Positions 17,393 through 25,698 of a stretch of 64,000 bases of DNA are shown piece after piece. This DNA comes from Enterobacter sp. 638 (lineage in GTDB: Bacteria; Pseudomonadota; Gammaproteobacteria; Enterobacterales; Enterobacteriaceae). The translations under genes were made by a program, and so were the position numbers. Position 1 is the first letter of the stretch. Every line of letters starts with the position of its first letter. The DNA is taken from contig NC_009436.1 in NCBI RefSeq assembly GCF_000016325.1, positions 62,001-126,000 of the forward strand. The letters are read 5' to 3'. The notes below the pieces were generated by a model. It was not told the DNA's origin. It saw nothing but the letters and a program-made list of their open reading frames with translations, and did no database searches.

Positions 17393-18352
17393 TCATGCGA
17401 TAGCCAGGCGCAGGCCCAGCTCATCGGGATAGGGGTTAAAGTAGTTTTGCGTCAGGAGATAATCGTCCGGATGCTCGGCCAGATAGTGCTTTAGCAGCGT
17501 CAGCGGCGCGAGGATCGGTAATAATCCGGCGCGATAGTGCAGGATCACTTCACGCAGCTCCAGGCGTTGGCGCGCGTTGAGCTGGTCGCGGAAATAGCCC
17601 TGAATATGCATCAGCACGTTGGTGTGATTTTTGCGTGAGGCGGGCTGTTTCAGAATCGCCATCAGCTTTTCCCGATAGGCTTCGAAAAAAGCATCCAGAT
17701 CTTTCCACTCATGCATCGATGCCACGAACGGCCCAATCTCACGGTATCCGGCTTGATTGTGTGCCAGCAGTTGCAGCTTATAGCGGCTGTGATAGGCCAG
17801 AAGCGCACGGCGCGTCAGACCGCTGGCGCGAACGGCGTTCAGCTCATGAAGGGCAAAAACGCGCGCGATGAAATTCTCCCGCAGCACCGGATCGTGCAAG
17901 CGTCCGTCTTCTTCCACCGGCAACCACGGATATCGCGCCATCATGGCGGCGGTAAAAGTGCCGCTCCCCTCCTTCGCGCCTCGATTCCCCGCTTCATCGT
18001 AAATTCTCACCCGCTCCATACCGCAACTCGGCGATTTGGCGCAGACGATAAATCCATCCAGATTCGCGATTGACGGTAAATACTGCGCGGCGAAATCCGC
18101 CATTTTATCGGTCACATCGTCATGCGGAGCATGGGTAAAGCGCATGCGAATATCGCCTACAGGTGTTTTCACCAGGCGCAGCGCCGGGCGTGGGACGGGC
18201 AGGCCGATCGCCATCTCGGGGCAAACCGGTTTGAACGTCACCTCTTTAGCCAGCGCGTCCATCACAAAACCCATCCGTTTGTGGCCGCCATCAAACCGCA
18301 CGGCCGATCCGGTCAAGCATCCGCTGATGCCGAGTACGGGTTGATTGTTCAT
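17393..18352 (-). CDS. DUF523-DUF1722 (YbgA-type) protein
   Basis: A 319-residue cytosolic protein of two domains. Residues 1-150 are DUF523, with conserved Cys motifs SGCLTG, KPVCPEMAIGLPVPRP and AKSPSCGM. Residues 190-310 are DUF1722, as in E. coli YbgA, with RKNHTNVLMHIQGYF and HYRAGLLPILAPLTLLKHYL. The biochemical function is not established. Genes of this type often sit next to photolyase genes or MerR-like regulators, and a MlrA/BluR-type regulator lies 670 nt upstream. A perfect 13-bp inverted repeat lies 49 nt before the start codon. Confidence 0.88.
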   Translation of the reverse strand: MNNQPVLGISGCLTGSAVRFDGGHKRMGFVMDALAKEVTFKPVCPEMAIGLPVPRPALRLVKTPVGDIRMRFTHAPHDDVTDKMADFAAQYLPSIANLDGFIVCAKSPSCGMERVRIYDEAGNRGAKEGSGTFTAAMMARYPWLPVEEDGRLHDPVLRENFIARVFALHELNAVRASGLTRRALLAYHSRYKLQLLAHNQAGYREIGPFVASMHEWKDLDAFFEAYREKLMAILKQPASRKNHTNVLMHIQGYFRDQLNARQRLELREVILHYRAGLLPILAPLTLLKHYLAEHPDDYLLTQNYFNPYPDELGLRLAIA

Positions 18353-18400
18353 GACGTCACCTCTGGCTACCTGTTTTGGGCTGATGAAAACAGTATAGCC

Positions 18401-18436
18401 AAAACTTAGACAAATGTGTTTTATTGTCTAAGTTTT
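18401..18436. promoter_or_regulatory. Perfect 13-bp inverted repeat, candidate operator
   Basis: AAAACTTAGACAA, a 10-nt spacer, then TTGTCTAAGTTTT. On the minus strand a TATACT hexamer (18392-18397) lies just downstream, placing the repeat at the promoter of the DUF523/YbgA gene. The architecture resembles the long spaced dyads bound by MlrA-type MerR proteins, and such a protein is encoded at 19023-19751. It could alternatively serve as a hairpin after hiuH, but the T-tract there is poor. Confidence 0.6.
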
Positions 18437-18514
18437 TATGATGGTTTATTTAATTTTTCTTAACAATCAATGAGATTGTGGCGTTTATTTTTGGTCATAA
18501 ACGCCACGCATTGC

Positions 18515-18925
18515 TCAGCTTCCTTTGTACGTGGAGTAGCCGTACTGGCTCAGCAACAGAGGGATGTGCAGTTTTTCATTGGTGCGGGTGACGGTGAATT
18601 GCACCGGGATCTCCGGGAAGAAGGATTCCAGCTTTTGGCTGCGGAAGTATTCGCTGGTTTTGAACGTCACTTTGTAAACCCCTGGCTGCATATCCTGCTC
18701 CTGCGGATAAAGCGATTTAATGCGTCCATCAGGGTCGGTTTTCGCGCTGGCCAGCGTGGTCCAACTGTTCTGCTGCTGCTTTTCCAGCGTGACGGTGACG
18801 TCGGGTGAGGGTAATCCGGTTTGCTGATTAAGAATGTGCACGCTCAACGTGCCGACTGGGGCGCTAAACGCCGCCGGAATGAATGCCAGAGAAGAGAGAA
18901 CAATAAGGCCAGAAAGCTTATTCAT
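18515..18925 (-). CDS. hiuH: Periplasmic 5-hydroxyisourate hydrolase
   Basis: A 136-residue transthyretin-like enzyme that hydrolyses 5-hydroxyisourate in urate breakdown. It has a signal peptide (cleavage near AFSA, residue 22), then [19 protein letters not shown] with the active-site His and [10 protein letters not shown] with the conserved Arg. The C-terminal signature YGYSTYKGS has Lys where most members have Arg (YRGS). The ribosome-binding site is AGGA. It lies 97 nt downstream of the MerR-type gene on the same strand and might share its transcript. Confidence 0.92.
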   Translation of the reverse strand: MNKLSGLIVLSSLAFIPAAFSAPVGTLSVHILNQQTGLPSPDVTVTLEKQQQNSWTTLASAKTDPDGRIKSLYPQEQDMQPGVYKVTFKTSEYFRSQKLESFFPEIPVQFTVTRTNEKLHIPLLLSQYGYSTYKGS

Positions 18926-19022
18926 GTTGATATCCTGTCAGATGAAAATAACAGGAAAAATTTAACACTCTACGGGAAAAATAATATTCAACTTTCCGTG
19001 ATAACTGGTGAGGCGGTTATTT

Positions 19023-19751
19023 TTACAAGGTGACCACTTCGAGGAAATTAACCTGTTCGCGCCATTTCTCTATTTGTTTTTTACGCGCAATGGTTAATTT
19101 ACCGCTGGTGATCAGCAGCCATTGGCGTTCGGGAAACATTTCAGGTGCCAGCGCCGCAGGCGACAGCGGAAGCACATCGATGCGATGGCCCTGGCCGGTG
19201 CGCTTCAGCGCTTCGAGCCAGATTTCACATGGGTCGGTGAGGTGCCAGCCGGTCAGCAGAAAATTGTCGCCTCGTGCTTTACGGTCGCCTTCCAGACAAA
19301 ACGAGGTGTAGGAAATAATAATACCGTCCAGCACTTCGCGCAGTGTCATCATGGTCGGGGTGTTGGCCGAGACAGAACTGCGCAGCGGTCGCAGGACTTG
19401 GGTCACCAGTTCCGGACGCGGATATTCACGACCCGCATCGTAAATCAGCTGGCGTAGCGATTCGATTTTGCCTTCTCTGAGCCGCTGGAGCATCGACTCC
19501 TGCAAGGTGACCCAGTTGTTGGTCCGGCGTGCGCCAGGGCGCGCCAGCAGCGGTTTAACTTGACTGACGGGCACGCCTTTTTTCACCCAGTCGAGAATTT
19601 TGAGCGCCTGTTGCACATCGTCATCGCTGTAAAGACGATGCCCGCCATCGGTTCGCAGCGGTTTTAGCAGGCCATAGCGGCTCTGCCATGCCCGAAGCGT
19701 GGTGGCGTTGATTCCGCAAAGTCTGGCAAATTCGCCGATGGAGTAAGACAT
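19023..19751 (-). CDS. MerR-family regulator of the MlrA/BluR type
   Basis: A 242-residue protein. The N-terminal winged helix begins SIGEFARLCGINATTLRAWQ and continues with RYGLLKPLRTDGGHRLYSDD, nearly identical in pattern to MlrA (YehV) and BluR (YcgE). A roughly 160-residue C-terminal domain follows, the cobalamin-binding-like region in MlrA/BluR. The B12-ligating His motif is not evident, as in those E. coli proteins. MlrA activates csgD and BluR represses biofilm small-protein genes. This paralogue's targets are unknown, but the dyad at 18401 is a candidate. Confidence 0.87.
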   Translation of the reverse strand: MSYSIGEFARLCGINATTLRAWQSRYGLLKPLRTDGGHRLYSDDDVQQALKILDWVKKGVPVSQVKPLLARPGARRTNNWVTLQESMLQRLREGKIESLRQLIYDAGREYPRPELVTQVLRPLRSSVSANTPTMMTLREVLDGIIISYTSFCLEGDRKARGDNFLLTGWHLTDPCEIWLEALKRTGQGHRIDVLPLSPAALAPEMFPERQWLLITSGKLTIARKKQIEKWREQVNFLEVVTL

Positions 19752-19845
19752 GTGTACGCCCGATCAGAAAGATTAGTCTCAATATACTACGAATATTCGT
19801 CGGCTGAATGAAGAGCCTGACGCGTGCACTACACTTATACCCGTC

Positions 19846-19892
19846 ATACTTCACGTTGCAGGGGCGCTGGCCGTCCTGCAACTCGAATGATT
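19846..19892. repeat. Small palindromic intergenic repeat
   Basis: GTTGCAGG / CCTGCAAC arms within a sequence of the type ttcacgttgcagg...cctgcaactcgaatgatt, a short interspersed palindrome common between enterobacterial genes. It lies just upstream of blc. Confidence 0.55.
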
Positions 19893-19930
19893 AAGGGTTG
19901 ATATCCCACGAGCATATGAAAGGAGTTCAC

Positions 19931-20455
19931 ATGAAGCTATGGCCCGTTTTGACAGGCGTTGCGATCGCCTTGACGCTGGTTGCCTGCCAATCCCCGACGC
20001 CACCGAAAGGCGTAAAGCCTATCACCCACTTTGACGCCGGGCGTTATCTGGGCAAATGGTATGAAGTTGCCCGTCTGGAAAACCGCTTTGAGCGCGGACT
20101 TGAGCAGGTCACCGCCACGTACGGTAAGCGCAGCGACGGCGGGATCAGCGTGCTCAACCGGGGCTACGATCCGGTGAAAAATAAATGGAACGAGAGCGAA
20201 GGTAAAGCCTATTTCACCGGCGAGCCGACCACCGCCGCGCTGAAAGTCTCGTTCTTCGGACCGTTCTACGGCGGCTATAACGTGATCGCGCTGGACGATG
20301 AGTACAAATACGCGCTGGTGAGCGGGCCGAACCGCGACTATCTATGGATTTTGTCGCGCACGCCGACCATTCCGGACGCGGTGAAGCAGGATTACGTGAA
20401 CATCGCTCGCGGTCTGGGGTTCCGCGTCGATCAGCTAGTGTGGGTGAAGCAGTAG
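19931..20455 (+). CDS. blc: Outer-membrane lipocalin Blc
   Basis: A 174-residue lipoprotein of the bacterial lipocalin family, associated with the outer membrane and with lipid binding and envelope stress. The start at 19931 is set by aaggag 5 nt upstream. The lipobox LVAC (Cys about residue 19) ends the signal. The lipocalin motif FDAGRYLGKWYEVARLENRF (G-x-W) is followed by the second and third motifs (NVIALDDEYKYALVSGPNRD, YLWILSRTPTI). Confidence 0.95.
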   Translation: MKLWPVLTGVAIALTLVACQSPTPPKGVKPITHFDAGRYLGKWYEVARLENRFERGLEQVTATYGKRSDGGISVLNRGYDPVKNKWNESEGKAYFTGEPTTAALKVSFFGPFYGGYNVIALDDEYKYALVSGPNRDYLWILSRTPTIPDAVKQDYVNIARGLGFRVDQLVWVKQ

Positions 20456-20548
20456 CCTAACGCGCGGCGTCATTTCGTGCTTTTTTCGTAGGGCAATGAC
20501 GCGGCGCGTAGATAGACTTCCGTTTAGGGTCAAACGGGAGATAACGAG

Positions 20549-21547
20549 ATGAACTGGCAACCTTTTCGCGGTGACGCGCCAAAAAACATGACGATTTTTA
20601 GCGCATCATTTCCCGATATTAGCGATCAATGGCCGATGAAAGACGACGTTGTCAGAGAGATAAACGCGCTCAATCAGGCCATGAAAGCTAACCCACAGCT
20701 CTTGCCGCCGTTGCTTGAGGAGGGCGAGAACGGGTTGCCAATGCTGACTCCGCAACATGCCTGGTCAGAACAGGCGTATCGCACGCGTCCGGCAATGGCT
20801 GCCTGGCGCGCACGGCTTGTGCCTAAGGCGTTAGCGCTGTTTGTGGTGCAAAATCCGCTAGAAGAACGGCTGCCGGAAGGCACCAAAATGGACAGCGAAA
20901 GCCGCCAGTGGTTTATTCACGCCAATGATGCCATCGGGGTGCGCTCCCGTGCGCAGGTGCTGGCCGCACTGGTCGAAAAGTACATTCACAACGATATCGA
21001 AAGCGACTGGATAAGCCTGGCGAGCGGCGCGGCGATCCCGGTGCTGGAGGCGCTGCGTACCGCAAAACTGGACGGGCAAAAAGTCCATCTCACGCTCGTG
21101 GATAACGATCCTGTCGCCTTGCGCTGGGCCGAGACCATGGCGGCGCAAGAGGGGCTAAACGTCGGGGAGCAGCTGACGCTACTGAATCGGCATCTTGTTC
21201 ATCACCTGATCCGCAACGACGATCTGCTGCTTGAGCTGGGCGAGCATCAGGCCGAACTGGTGGACGCGCTGGGGATTTTCGAATATTTCAACGATACCGA
21301 CGCGGTGATTTTCCTGCAACGCGCCCTGCGCTTGGTCAAACCCGGCGGGGCAGTTATTGTGTCGAATATGCTCACGACCAGCCCGCAGATTGATTTTATC
21401 CTCCGCTGCATCGGCTGGGCGCCCATCTTTCCGCGCTCGCTACAGCAGTTGCAGGATATTCATATCGCGGCGGGGATTCCGCCGGAGAACGTGACGGTGA
21501 TTGTCCCGAAAGACGGGGTGTATGCGGTGATGGAGGTGAGGGTTTGA
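20549..21547 (+). CDS. Class I SAM-dependent methyltransferase family protein
   Basis: A 332-residue soluble protein. Residues 1-120 are an unassigned N-terminal region. From about 140 a methyltransferase fold is visible: DWISLASGAAIPVLEALRTA (the Gly-rich SAM loop, atypical), HLTLVDNDPVALRWAE (acidic residue at the end of strand 2), and LVDALGIFEYFND followed by LVKPGGAVIVSNM. The substrate is unknown. A good ribosome-binding site (ggagataacgag) precedes the start. It stands alone after blc. Confidence 0.75.
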   Translation: MNWQPFRGDAPKNMTIFSASFPDISDQWPMKDDVVREINALNQAMKANPQLLPPLLEEGENGLPMLTPQHAWSEQAYRTRPAMAAWRARLVPKALALFVVQNPLEERLPEGTKMDSESRQWFIHANDAIGVRSRAQVLAALVEKYIHNDIESDWISLASGAAIPVLEALRTAKLDGQKVHLTLVDNDPVALRWAETMAAQEGLNVGEQLTLLNRHLVHHLIRNDDLLLELGEHQAELVDALGIFEYFNDTDAVIFLQRALRLVKPGGAVIVSNMLTTSPQIDFILRCIGWAPIFPRSLQQLQDIHIAAGIPPENVTVIVPKDGVYAVMEVRV

Positions 21548-21896
21548 GCGTGGGAAGTGCTATGGGGACATGCTGCTCAGGTAGTGGTTCCGTTCACTTT
21601 ACGAGTCGTGTTTCTCTGTTGTACGTGAACCCGTGAACGTGCCAGCGTGGCTCAATCGCCACCACCCCGGTGACCCCAGCTCCCAGCGAGAAAATCGCCG
21701 CTTCACAGTGCATTCATCTTATTCCTTCCGGCTGACGGGGACGGGCGCATGCAACGTCCCTGTATGTCGCGCCCTCGACGCACATCCTTGTACGTCGCCC
21801 CTACCTCCAGTTAACGACTCAGCGATTTACAGCCGGACCAGGACGTCGCTGTAATTTATACGCCGTTTTAACAGTGAGTTAGTTGTAAAAATCTGC
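21548..21896. other. Intergenic region without a recognisable gene
   Basis: About 350 bases between the methyltransferase gene and the palindrome at 21897. A short open frame (21633-21854) has no ribosome-binding site and low-complexity content. Nothing functional is recognised. Confidence 0.5.
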
Positions 21897-21942
21897 GCGG
21901 GCGTTTCCCTCTCCTTTTCAGGGAGAGGGAAACGCCCGCACC
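21897..21942. terminator. Large perfect palindrome downstream of symE
   Basis: GCGGGCGTTTCCCTCTCC and its exact complement flank a 6-nt loop (ttttca), giving an 18-bp stem. No T-tract follows on either strand, so it may act as a hairpin barrier or be an interspersed repeat of the same ctctccct type as at 28.1 kb. Confidence 0.7.
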
Positions 21943-21946
21943 GACC

Positions 21947-22237
21947 CTAATGAATACCGACCAGCGCGCCTTCAATCCCTTTCAGCTTCGCCTGTGCCTC
22001 TTTAAGCTCCCCCCGCAACCGCTGTTCCTGCTCGTTGTAAGCCACCAGAACGATGCACCCGTTCATGACTTTTACCGTCACCTGTTGCCCTGTTTCAAAC
22101 CCGGCGGCACGCAGCCATTTGCCGGAAAGAATAATGTTTGGCGTGGATTTGTCAGAAGCGTGCGGGCGATATCCCACAATTAACGAGCGCTCGGTTCCGG
22201 TTTCTGCCGCGTCTGGGGTAGAATGCGGATCAGCCAT
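21947..22237 (-). CDS. symE: SymE-family protein (complete)
   Basis: A 96-residue protein matching SymE of E. coli: RSLIVGYRPHASDKSTPNII, LSGKWLRAAGFETGQQVTVK and VMNGCIVLVAYNEQEQRL. SymE is an AbrB-like-fold, SOS-induced protein linked to RNA cleavage and nucleoid condensation, normally repressed by the antisense RNA SymR. The ATG at 22237 is preferred because AAGGAG precedes it by 6 nt; a TTG lies 6 nt further upstream. A SymR-like antisense promoter was not identified. This is the only intact member in the window; three or four decayed ones lie in the CDI region. Confidence 0.82.
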   Translation of the reverse strand: MADPHSTPDAAETGTERSLIVGYRPHASDKSTPNIILSGKWLRAAGFETGQQVTVKVMNGCIVLVAYNEQEQRLRGELKEAQAKLKGIEGALVGIH

Positions 22238-22269
22238 AATCAACTCCTTGATAGTTGGTGAGGTTAGCT

Positions 22270-22298
22270 CTCGTCTAGTATTGCAAGTACTAGGCGAG
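22270..22298. promoter_or_regulatory. Inverted repeat upstream of symE
   Basis: CTCGTCTAGTA and TACTAGGCGAG form an 11-bp, one-mismatch dyad with a 7-nt loop, 33 nt upstream of the symE start. It may be an operator or a leader hairpin. Confidence 0.45.
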
Positions 22299-22328
22299 GG
22301 CGTTTAAACCTCAGGTGATCGTGTGTTA

Positions 22329-22373
22329 AGGTACGTACCTGAGTTGTGATATCTTGCTCTTGCAGGTACGTAC
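22329..22373 (+). promoter_or_regulatory. Duplicated GGTACGTAC sites before the small basic gene
   Basis: A perfect 12-bp palindrome AGGTACGTACCT (22329-22340) and a second AGGTACGTAC (22364-22373) abutting the ATG, 35 nt apart. Paired sites overlapping a start codon fit autoregulation, perhaps by the small protein itself. Confidence 0.5.
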
Positions 22374-22574
22374 ATGTCAACGGCGAAACGTGATACCAAT
22401 AAGTCCAAATCTGGAAAAGCCCCGACTTTCCAGATGCGCATTACCCCTGAGTTAAAGGCGCAGTTTGAGGCTGCGGCTAAAGCTGAGGGGATGAGTTTGG
22501 GTAATTGGTTAAAAACCTTGGCTCGTAAAGAATTAGAAAAAATAGATTTAAAAAATAATAATTCAAAGGTGTAA
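22374..22574 (+). CDS. Small basic protein, possible ribbon-helix-helix DNA-binding protein
   Basis: A 66-residue protein with a Lys-rich N-terminus and the pattern FQMRITPELKAQFEAAAKAE then GMSLGNWLKTLARKEL. This fits a ribbon-helix-helix fold: a strand, then helix A and helix B, with GMSLGNWL at the helix turn. Such proteins are often autoregulators or antitoxins. Its stop lies 3 nt before the next start, so the pair is translationally coupled. It is AT-rich compared with the flanking core genes. Confidence 0.68.
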   Translation: MSTAKRDTNKSKSGKAPTFQMRITPELKAQFEAAAKAEGMSLGNWLKTLARKELEKIDLKNNNSKV

Positions 22575-22577
22575 CTT

Positions 22578-23837
22578 ATGTCAGATATAATTAAAAAGCA
22601 GTTAAGAATAAAATCTTTGAAACGTGATTCATTACCTAATCTATGGCGCGATACCACCAATCAAGATTTTATTGAAATACTTTCTAGAAGTACTACGCGA
22701 GAAATATCATCGCTTTTTAGCTGTATGAATCCATCCTCAATTAACAATACAATTGATTTTCTGCCTGCCGAGATTATAATTTATATATTTGACTCTTTAC
22801 ATTCAAATACAGTAAACAAAATAATTACCGCGTGCAATGATAAAAACTTAAGAAAAATTGTGGCCTCGCTAGACGCAGATATGTTTGAAAATATTTTGCT
22901 AAAATGTAACCAGTCCCCTAGAGAAAAATTAATTAGTATTCTTCCAGAAAATGAGAGATCTTTGTATAAAAAAAACACAAGATCTTCAAATGATATCAAC
23001 TCAAATGGTTACTATTCATCACCTTCGTTTGAAAACTCACTTAAAAATAGTATTATTGAGCGCATAAGAGATTTAGAAGAAAAAGAGACAATTCTAGAAA
23101 AGAATTATAAGCAAAAAGAATATAATCTTAATGGAAAAATTAAATTAACTGAAGATAAGTTAAATGTTATAAATGAACAAATAATAAAAAAACAGAAAGA
23201 GCTAATCAGTGAAGAAATAAATTTGAATGAGCGTGTTACTTTTTTAAATAATGAGATTGCTAAATTAGTAAAAGAACAGGAAACATTGCAGCAACAAAGG
23301 TTGGAAATAAAGTTTCCTGAATATGTTGACACAGCAGTTAATGGATTGAAAACTAAAGGCGATTACTTTGATAAGAAATCTTTTTGGTGGAATATTCAAG
23401 GTGGAGCAGCACTTGCCGTTGCTATTTTAGCAGCGGTTGTTACTTTCATTTATGGCGGATATCAGTTCAATCATGCAGCTAAAGATAATATTGACTGGTT
23501 GTTTTTCACTTTTTTACTAATAAAAGGACTGATAATTATTACGTTACTTGGTGCTTGGGCAAAGCATGCTTTCAACGTAGCTAATGCTTATGTTCATGAG
23601 TCTTTAAAAAGAAGTGACCGCATGCATGCTATAAGTTTTGGTAAATTTTATCTGGAGGTTTATGGTAACAAGGTTGATCAGAGAGAAATGAAAGATATAT
23701 TTGAGAATTGGAATATAAATTCTGATAGTGCTTTTGTAAAAATAAAGGAATCTGATTTTTCTTTAAAACAACTGGATCAAATAACAAATATCATGGATTC
23801 AATCAGGAAAATTAAATATCCCGAAGCTAAATCTTAA
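22578..23837 (+). CDS. Coiled-coil membrane protein of unknown function
   Basis: A 419-residue protein. The N-terminal 150 residues have Leu/Ile-rich repeats (ISSLFSCMNPSSINNTIDFL). Residues 160-250 form a long coiled coil rich in E, K, Q and N. Two membrane segments follow, near 273-297 (GGAALAVAILAAVVTFIYGG) and 309-330 (WLFFTFLLIKGLIIITLLGA), then a cytosolic tail. It recalls proteins annotated DUF6161, but I am not sure. It is strongly AT-rich and unlike its neighbours, indicating recent transfer. It forms a two-gene unit with the small basic protein between symE and the 3' end of selC. Confidence 0.75.
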   Translation: MSDIIKKQLRIKSLKRDSLPNLWRDTTNQDFIEILSRSTTREISSLFSCMNPSSINNTIDFLPAEIIIYIFDSLHSNTVNKIITACNDKNLRKIVASLDADMFENILLKCNQSPREKLISILPENERSLYKKNTRSSNDINSNGYYSSPSFENSLKNSIIERIRDLEEKETILEKNYKQKEYNLNGKIKLTEDKLNVINEQIIKKQKELISEEINLNERVTFLNNEIAKLVKEQETLQQQRLEIKFPEYVDTAVNGLKTKGDYFDKKSFWWNIQGGAALAVAILAAVVTFIYGGYQFNHAAKDNIDWLFFTFLLIKGLIIITLLGAWAKHAFNVANAYVHESLKRSDRMHAISFGKFYLEVYGNKVDQREMKDIFENWNINSDSAFVKIKESDFSLKQLDQITNIMDSIRKIKYPEAKS

Positions 23838-23910
23838 AATGGAAATTTTATTGAAGATTTAAGTTGGACATAACTAATAAAGGATTAGAGATAGGACTAA
23901 TATCAAATAT

Positions 23911-24005
23911 TGGCGGAAGATCACAGGAGTCGAACCTGCCCGGGAACGCTGGCGTCCCCAACTGGATTTGAAATCCAGCCACCTCACCGGAGATGACGAT
24001 CTTCC
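23911..24005 (-). tRNA. selC: tRNA-Sec (UCA anticodon)
   Basis: 95-nt gene read on the complement. It starts GGAAGATCG and ends GATCTTCCGCCA, with an encoded CCA, a long acceptor stem, and anticodon loop CTGGATTTCAAATCCAG. It differs only slightly from E. coli selC. It inserts selenocysteine at UGA. Its 3' end faces the AT-rich genes at 22.4-23.8 kb, the side where islands integrate. Confidence 0.97.
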
Positions 24006-24292
24006 GCGCCTCGATTGCTACATGGAGGCGGAGCGCAGTATAGCTACTTTCAATCGTTTACCCCATCCTTTCGCACATATTTTTCACGTCTCTTTTGATC
24101 TGCATTAACTCATTTACCTTAAATCTTAAGAAAATCCTTAGGTTATCTCTTTGTGCAGCGAGTTTTACCGCGATCACAAAAAAGAAGAATCGTAAGTTAT
24201 TAACCAGAAAACAGAATACCTGCTCTATCAGGGATGGTTTACAACGTCTGTAACCGGTCTAAGCGCCGCTACAGCGTTAAAGGATTAAAACA

Positions 24293-25687
24293 ATGAAGAG
24301 CGAAGTCTTGTCTGTTAAGGAAAAGATTGGCTACGGCATGGGAGATGCCGCCAGCCATATCATCTTTGATAACGTTATGTTGTATATGATGTTTTTCTAT
24401 ACCGATATTTTCGGTATCCCTGCCGGGTTTGTCGGCACCATGTTCCTGCTGGCGCGCGCGCTGGATGCGATTTCAGACCCGTGCATGGGCCTGCTGGCCG
24501 ACCGAACCCGCAGCCGCTGGGGAAAATTCCGTCCGTGGATTTTGTTTGGCGCGATTCCGTTTGGTCTGGTTTGCGTGCTCGCCTACACCACGCCGGATCT
24601 CAGCCTGAACGGCAAAATGATTTACGCCGCCGTCACCTACACGCTGCTGACGCTGCTATATACCGTGGTCAACATTCCTTACTGCGCGCTCGGCGGCGTC
24701 ATTACTAACGACCCGACGCAGCGCATTTCCCTGCAATCCTGGCGCTTTGTGCTGGCGACGGCGGGCGGCATGCTCTCCACGGTGCTGATGATGCCGCTGG
24801 TGAATCTGATTGGCGGCGACGACAAGGCTCTGGGCTTCCAGGGCGGGATCGCCGTGCTGTCGGTGGTCGCGTTCCTGATGCTGGCGTTCTGCTTTTTCAC
24901 CACCAAAGAGCGTATCCAGGTGCCGCCGAGCACCACGTCTATGCGCGAAGATCTGCGCGATATCTGGCATAACGACCAGTGGCGCATCGTGGGAGTGCTG
25001 ACCATTCTCAACATCCTCGCGGTCTGCGTACGTGGCGGGGCGATGATGTATTACTGCACCTGGATTATCGGCTCGCCAGAAATCTTCGTCGCGTTCCTGA
25101 CCACTTATTGCGTCGGCAACCTGATCGGCTCCGCGCTGGCCAAACCGCTTACCGACTGGAAGTGCAAAGTCAGCGTCTTCTGGTGGACCAACGCCCTGCT
25201 GGCGGTGGCGAGCGTGGCGATGTTCTTCGTGCCGATGCACGCCACGATAATGATGTTCAGCTTTATCTTCGTGATTGGCGTGCTGCATCAGCTGGTGACG
25301 CCAATTCAGTGGGTCATGATGTCCGACACCGTGGATTACGGCGAATGGACCAACGGCAAACGCCTTACCGGGATCAGCTTTGCCGGGACGTTGTTCGTGC
25401 TGAAGCTGGGCCTGGCGCTCGGCGGGGCAATGATCGGCTGGATGCTTGCAGGGGGCGGTTACGATGCCGCAGCCAAAACGCAAAACAGCGCCACCATCAA
25501 CATTATTATCGGCCTGTTCACGCTGGCTCCGGCGCTGTGCTACGTGCTGAGCGCGATTGTCGCCAAGCGCTATTACACCCTCAAGACCCCTTTCCTGACC
25601 AAAATCATGGGCGAGCTGGCGCAAGGCGCGCGCCGCAACCAGCAGGAATTTGACGACCTGCCGGTCAGCAAAGAATTACAGAACTAA
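24293..25687 (+). CDS. yicJ: YicJ, glycoside-pentoside-hexuronide family symporter
   Basis: A 464-residue inner-membrane transporter with about 12 membrane spans. The GPH-family N-terminus is [19 protein letters not shown], and the loop [15 protein letters not shown] between helices 2 and 3 is diagnostic. A second signature, [13 protein letters not shown], lies in the C-terminal half. By family and by the adjacent alpha-xylosidase it probably imports an alpha-xyloside with a cation. It lies 11 nt upstream of yicI in one operon. About 290 bases upstream of it hold selC and AT-rich leader sequence without a clear operator. Confidence 0.93.
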   Translation: MKSEVLSVKEKIGYGMGDAASHIIFDNVMLYMMFFYTDIFGIPAGFVGTMFLLARALDAISDPCMGLLADRTRSRWGKFRPWILFGAIPFGLVCVLAYTTPDLSLNGKMIYAAVTYTLLTLLYTVVNIPYCALGGVITNDPTQRISLQSWRFVLATAGGMLSTVLMMPLVNLIGGDDKALGFQGGIAVLSVVAFLMLAFCFFTTKERIQVPPSTTSMREDLRDIWHNDQWRIVGVLTILNILAVCVRGGAMMYYCTWIIGSPEIFVAFLTTYCVGNLIGSALAKPLTDWKCKVSVFWWTNALLAVASVAMFFVPMHATIMMFSFIFVIGVLHQLVTPIQWVMMSDTVDYGEWTNGKRLTGISFAGTLFVLKLGLALGGAMIGWMLAGGGYDAAAKTQNSATINIIIGLFTLAPALCYVLSAIVAKRYYTLKTPFLTKIMGELAQGARRNQQEFDDLPVSKELQN

Positions 25688-25698
25688 GAGGACGAAAG

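Noticed and set aside
22300..23910. Attachment-site duplication of the selC 3' end bounding an island
   Set aside because: I looked for a second copy of the terminal CTGTGATCTTCCGCCA-like sequence on the side of the AT-rich genes and saw none, so no att sites are claimed.
24130..24292. CRP site before yicJ
   Set aside because: Only a half-site-like gatcaca is present; the other half is at the wrong spacing.
24656..25624. 322-codon minus-strand frame opposite yicJ
   Set aside because: His/Arg-rich shadow of the transporter gene, with no ribosome-binding site or family pattern.
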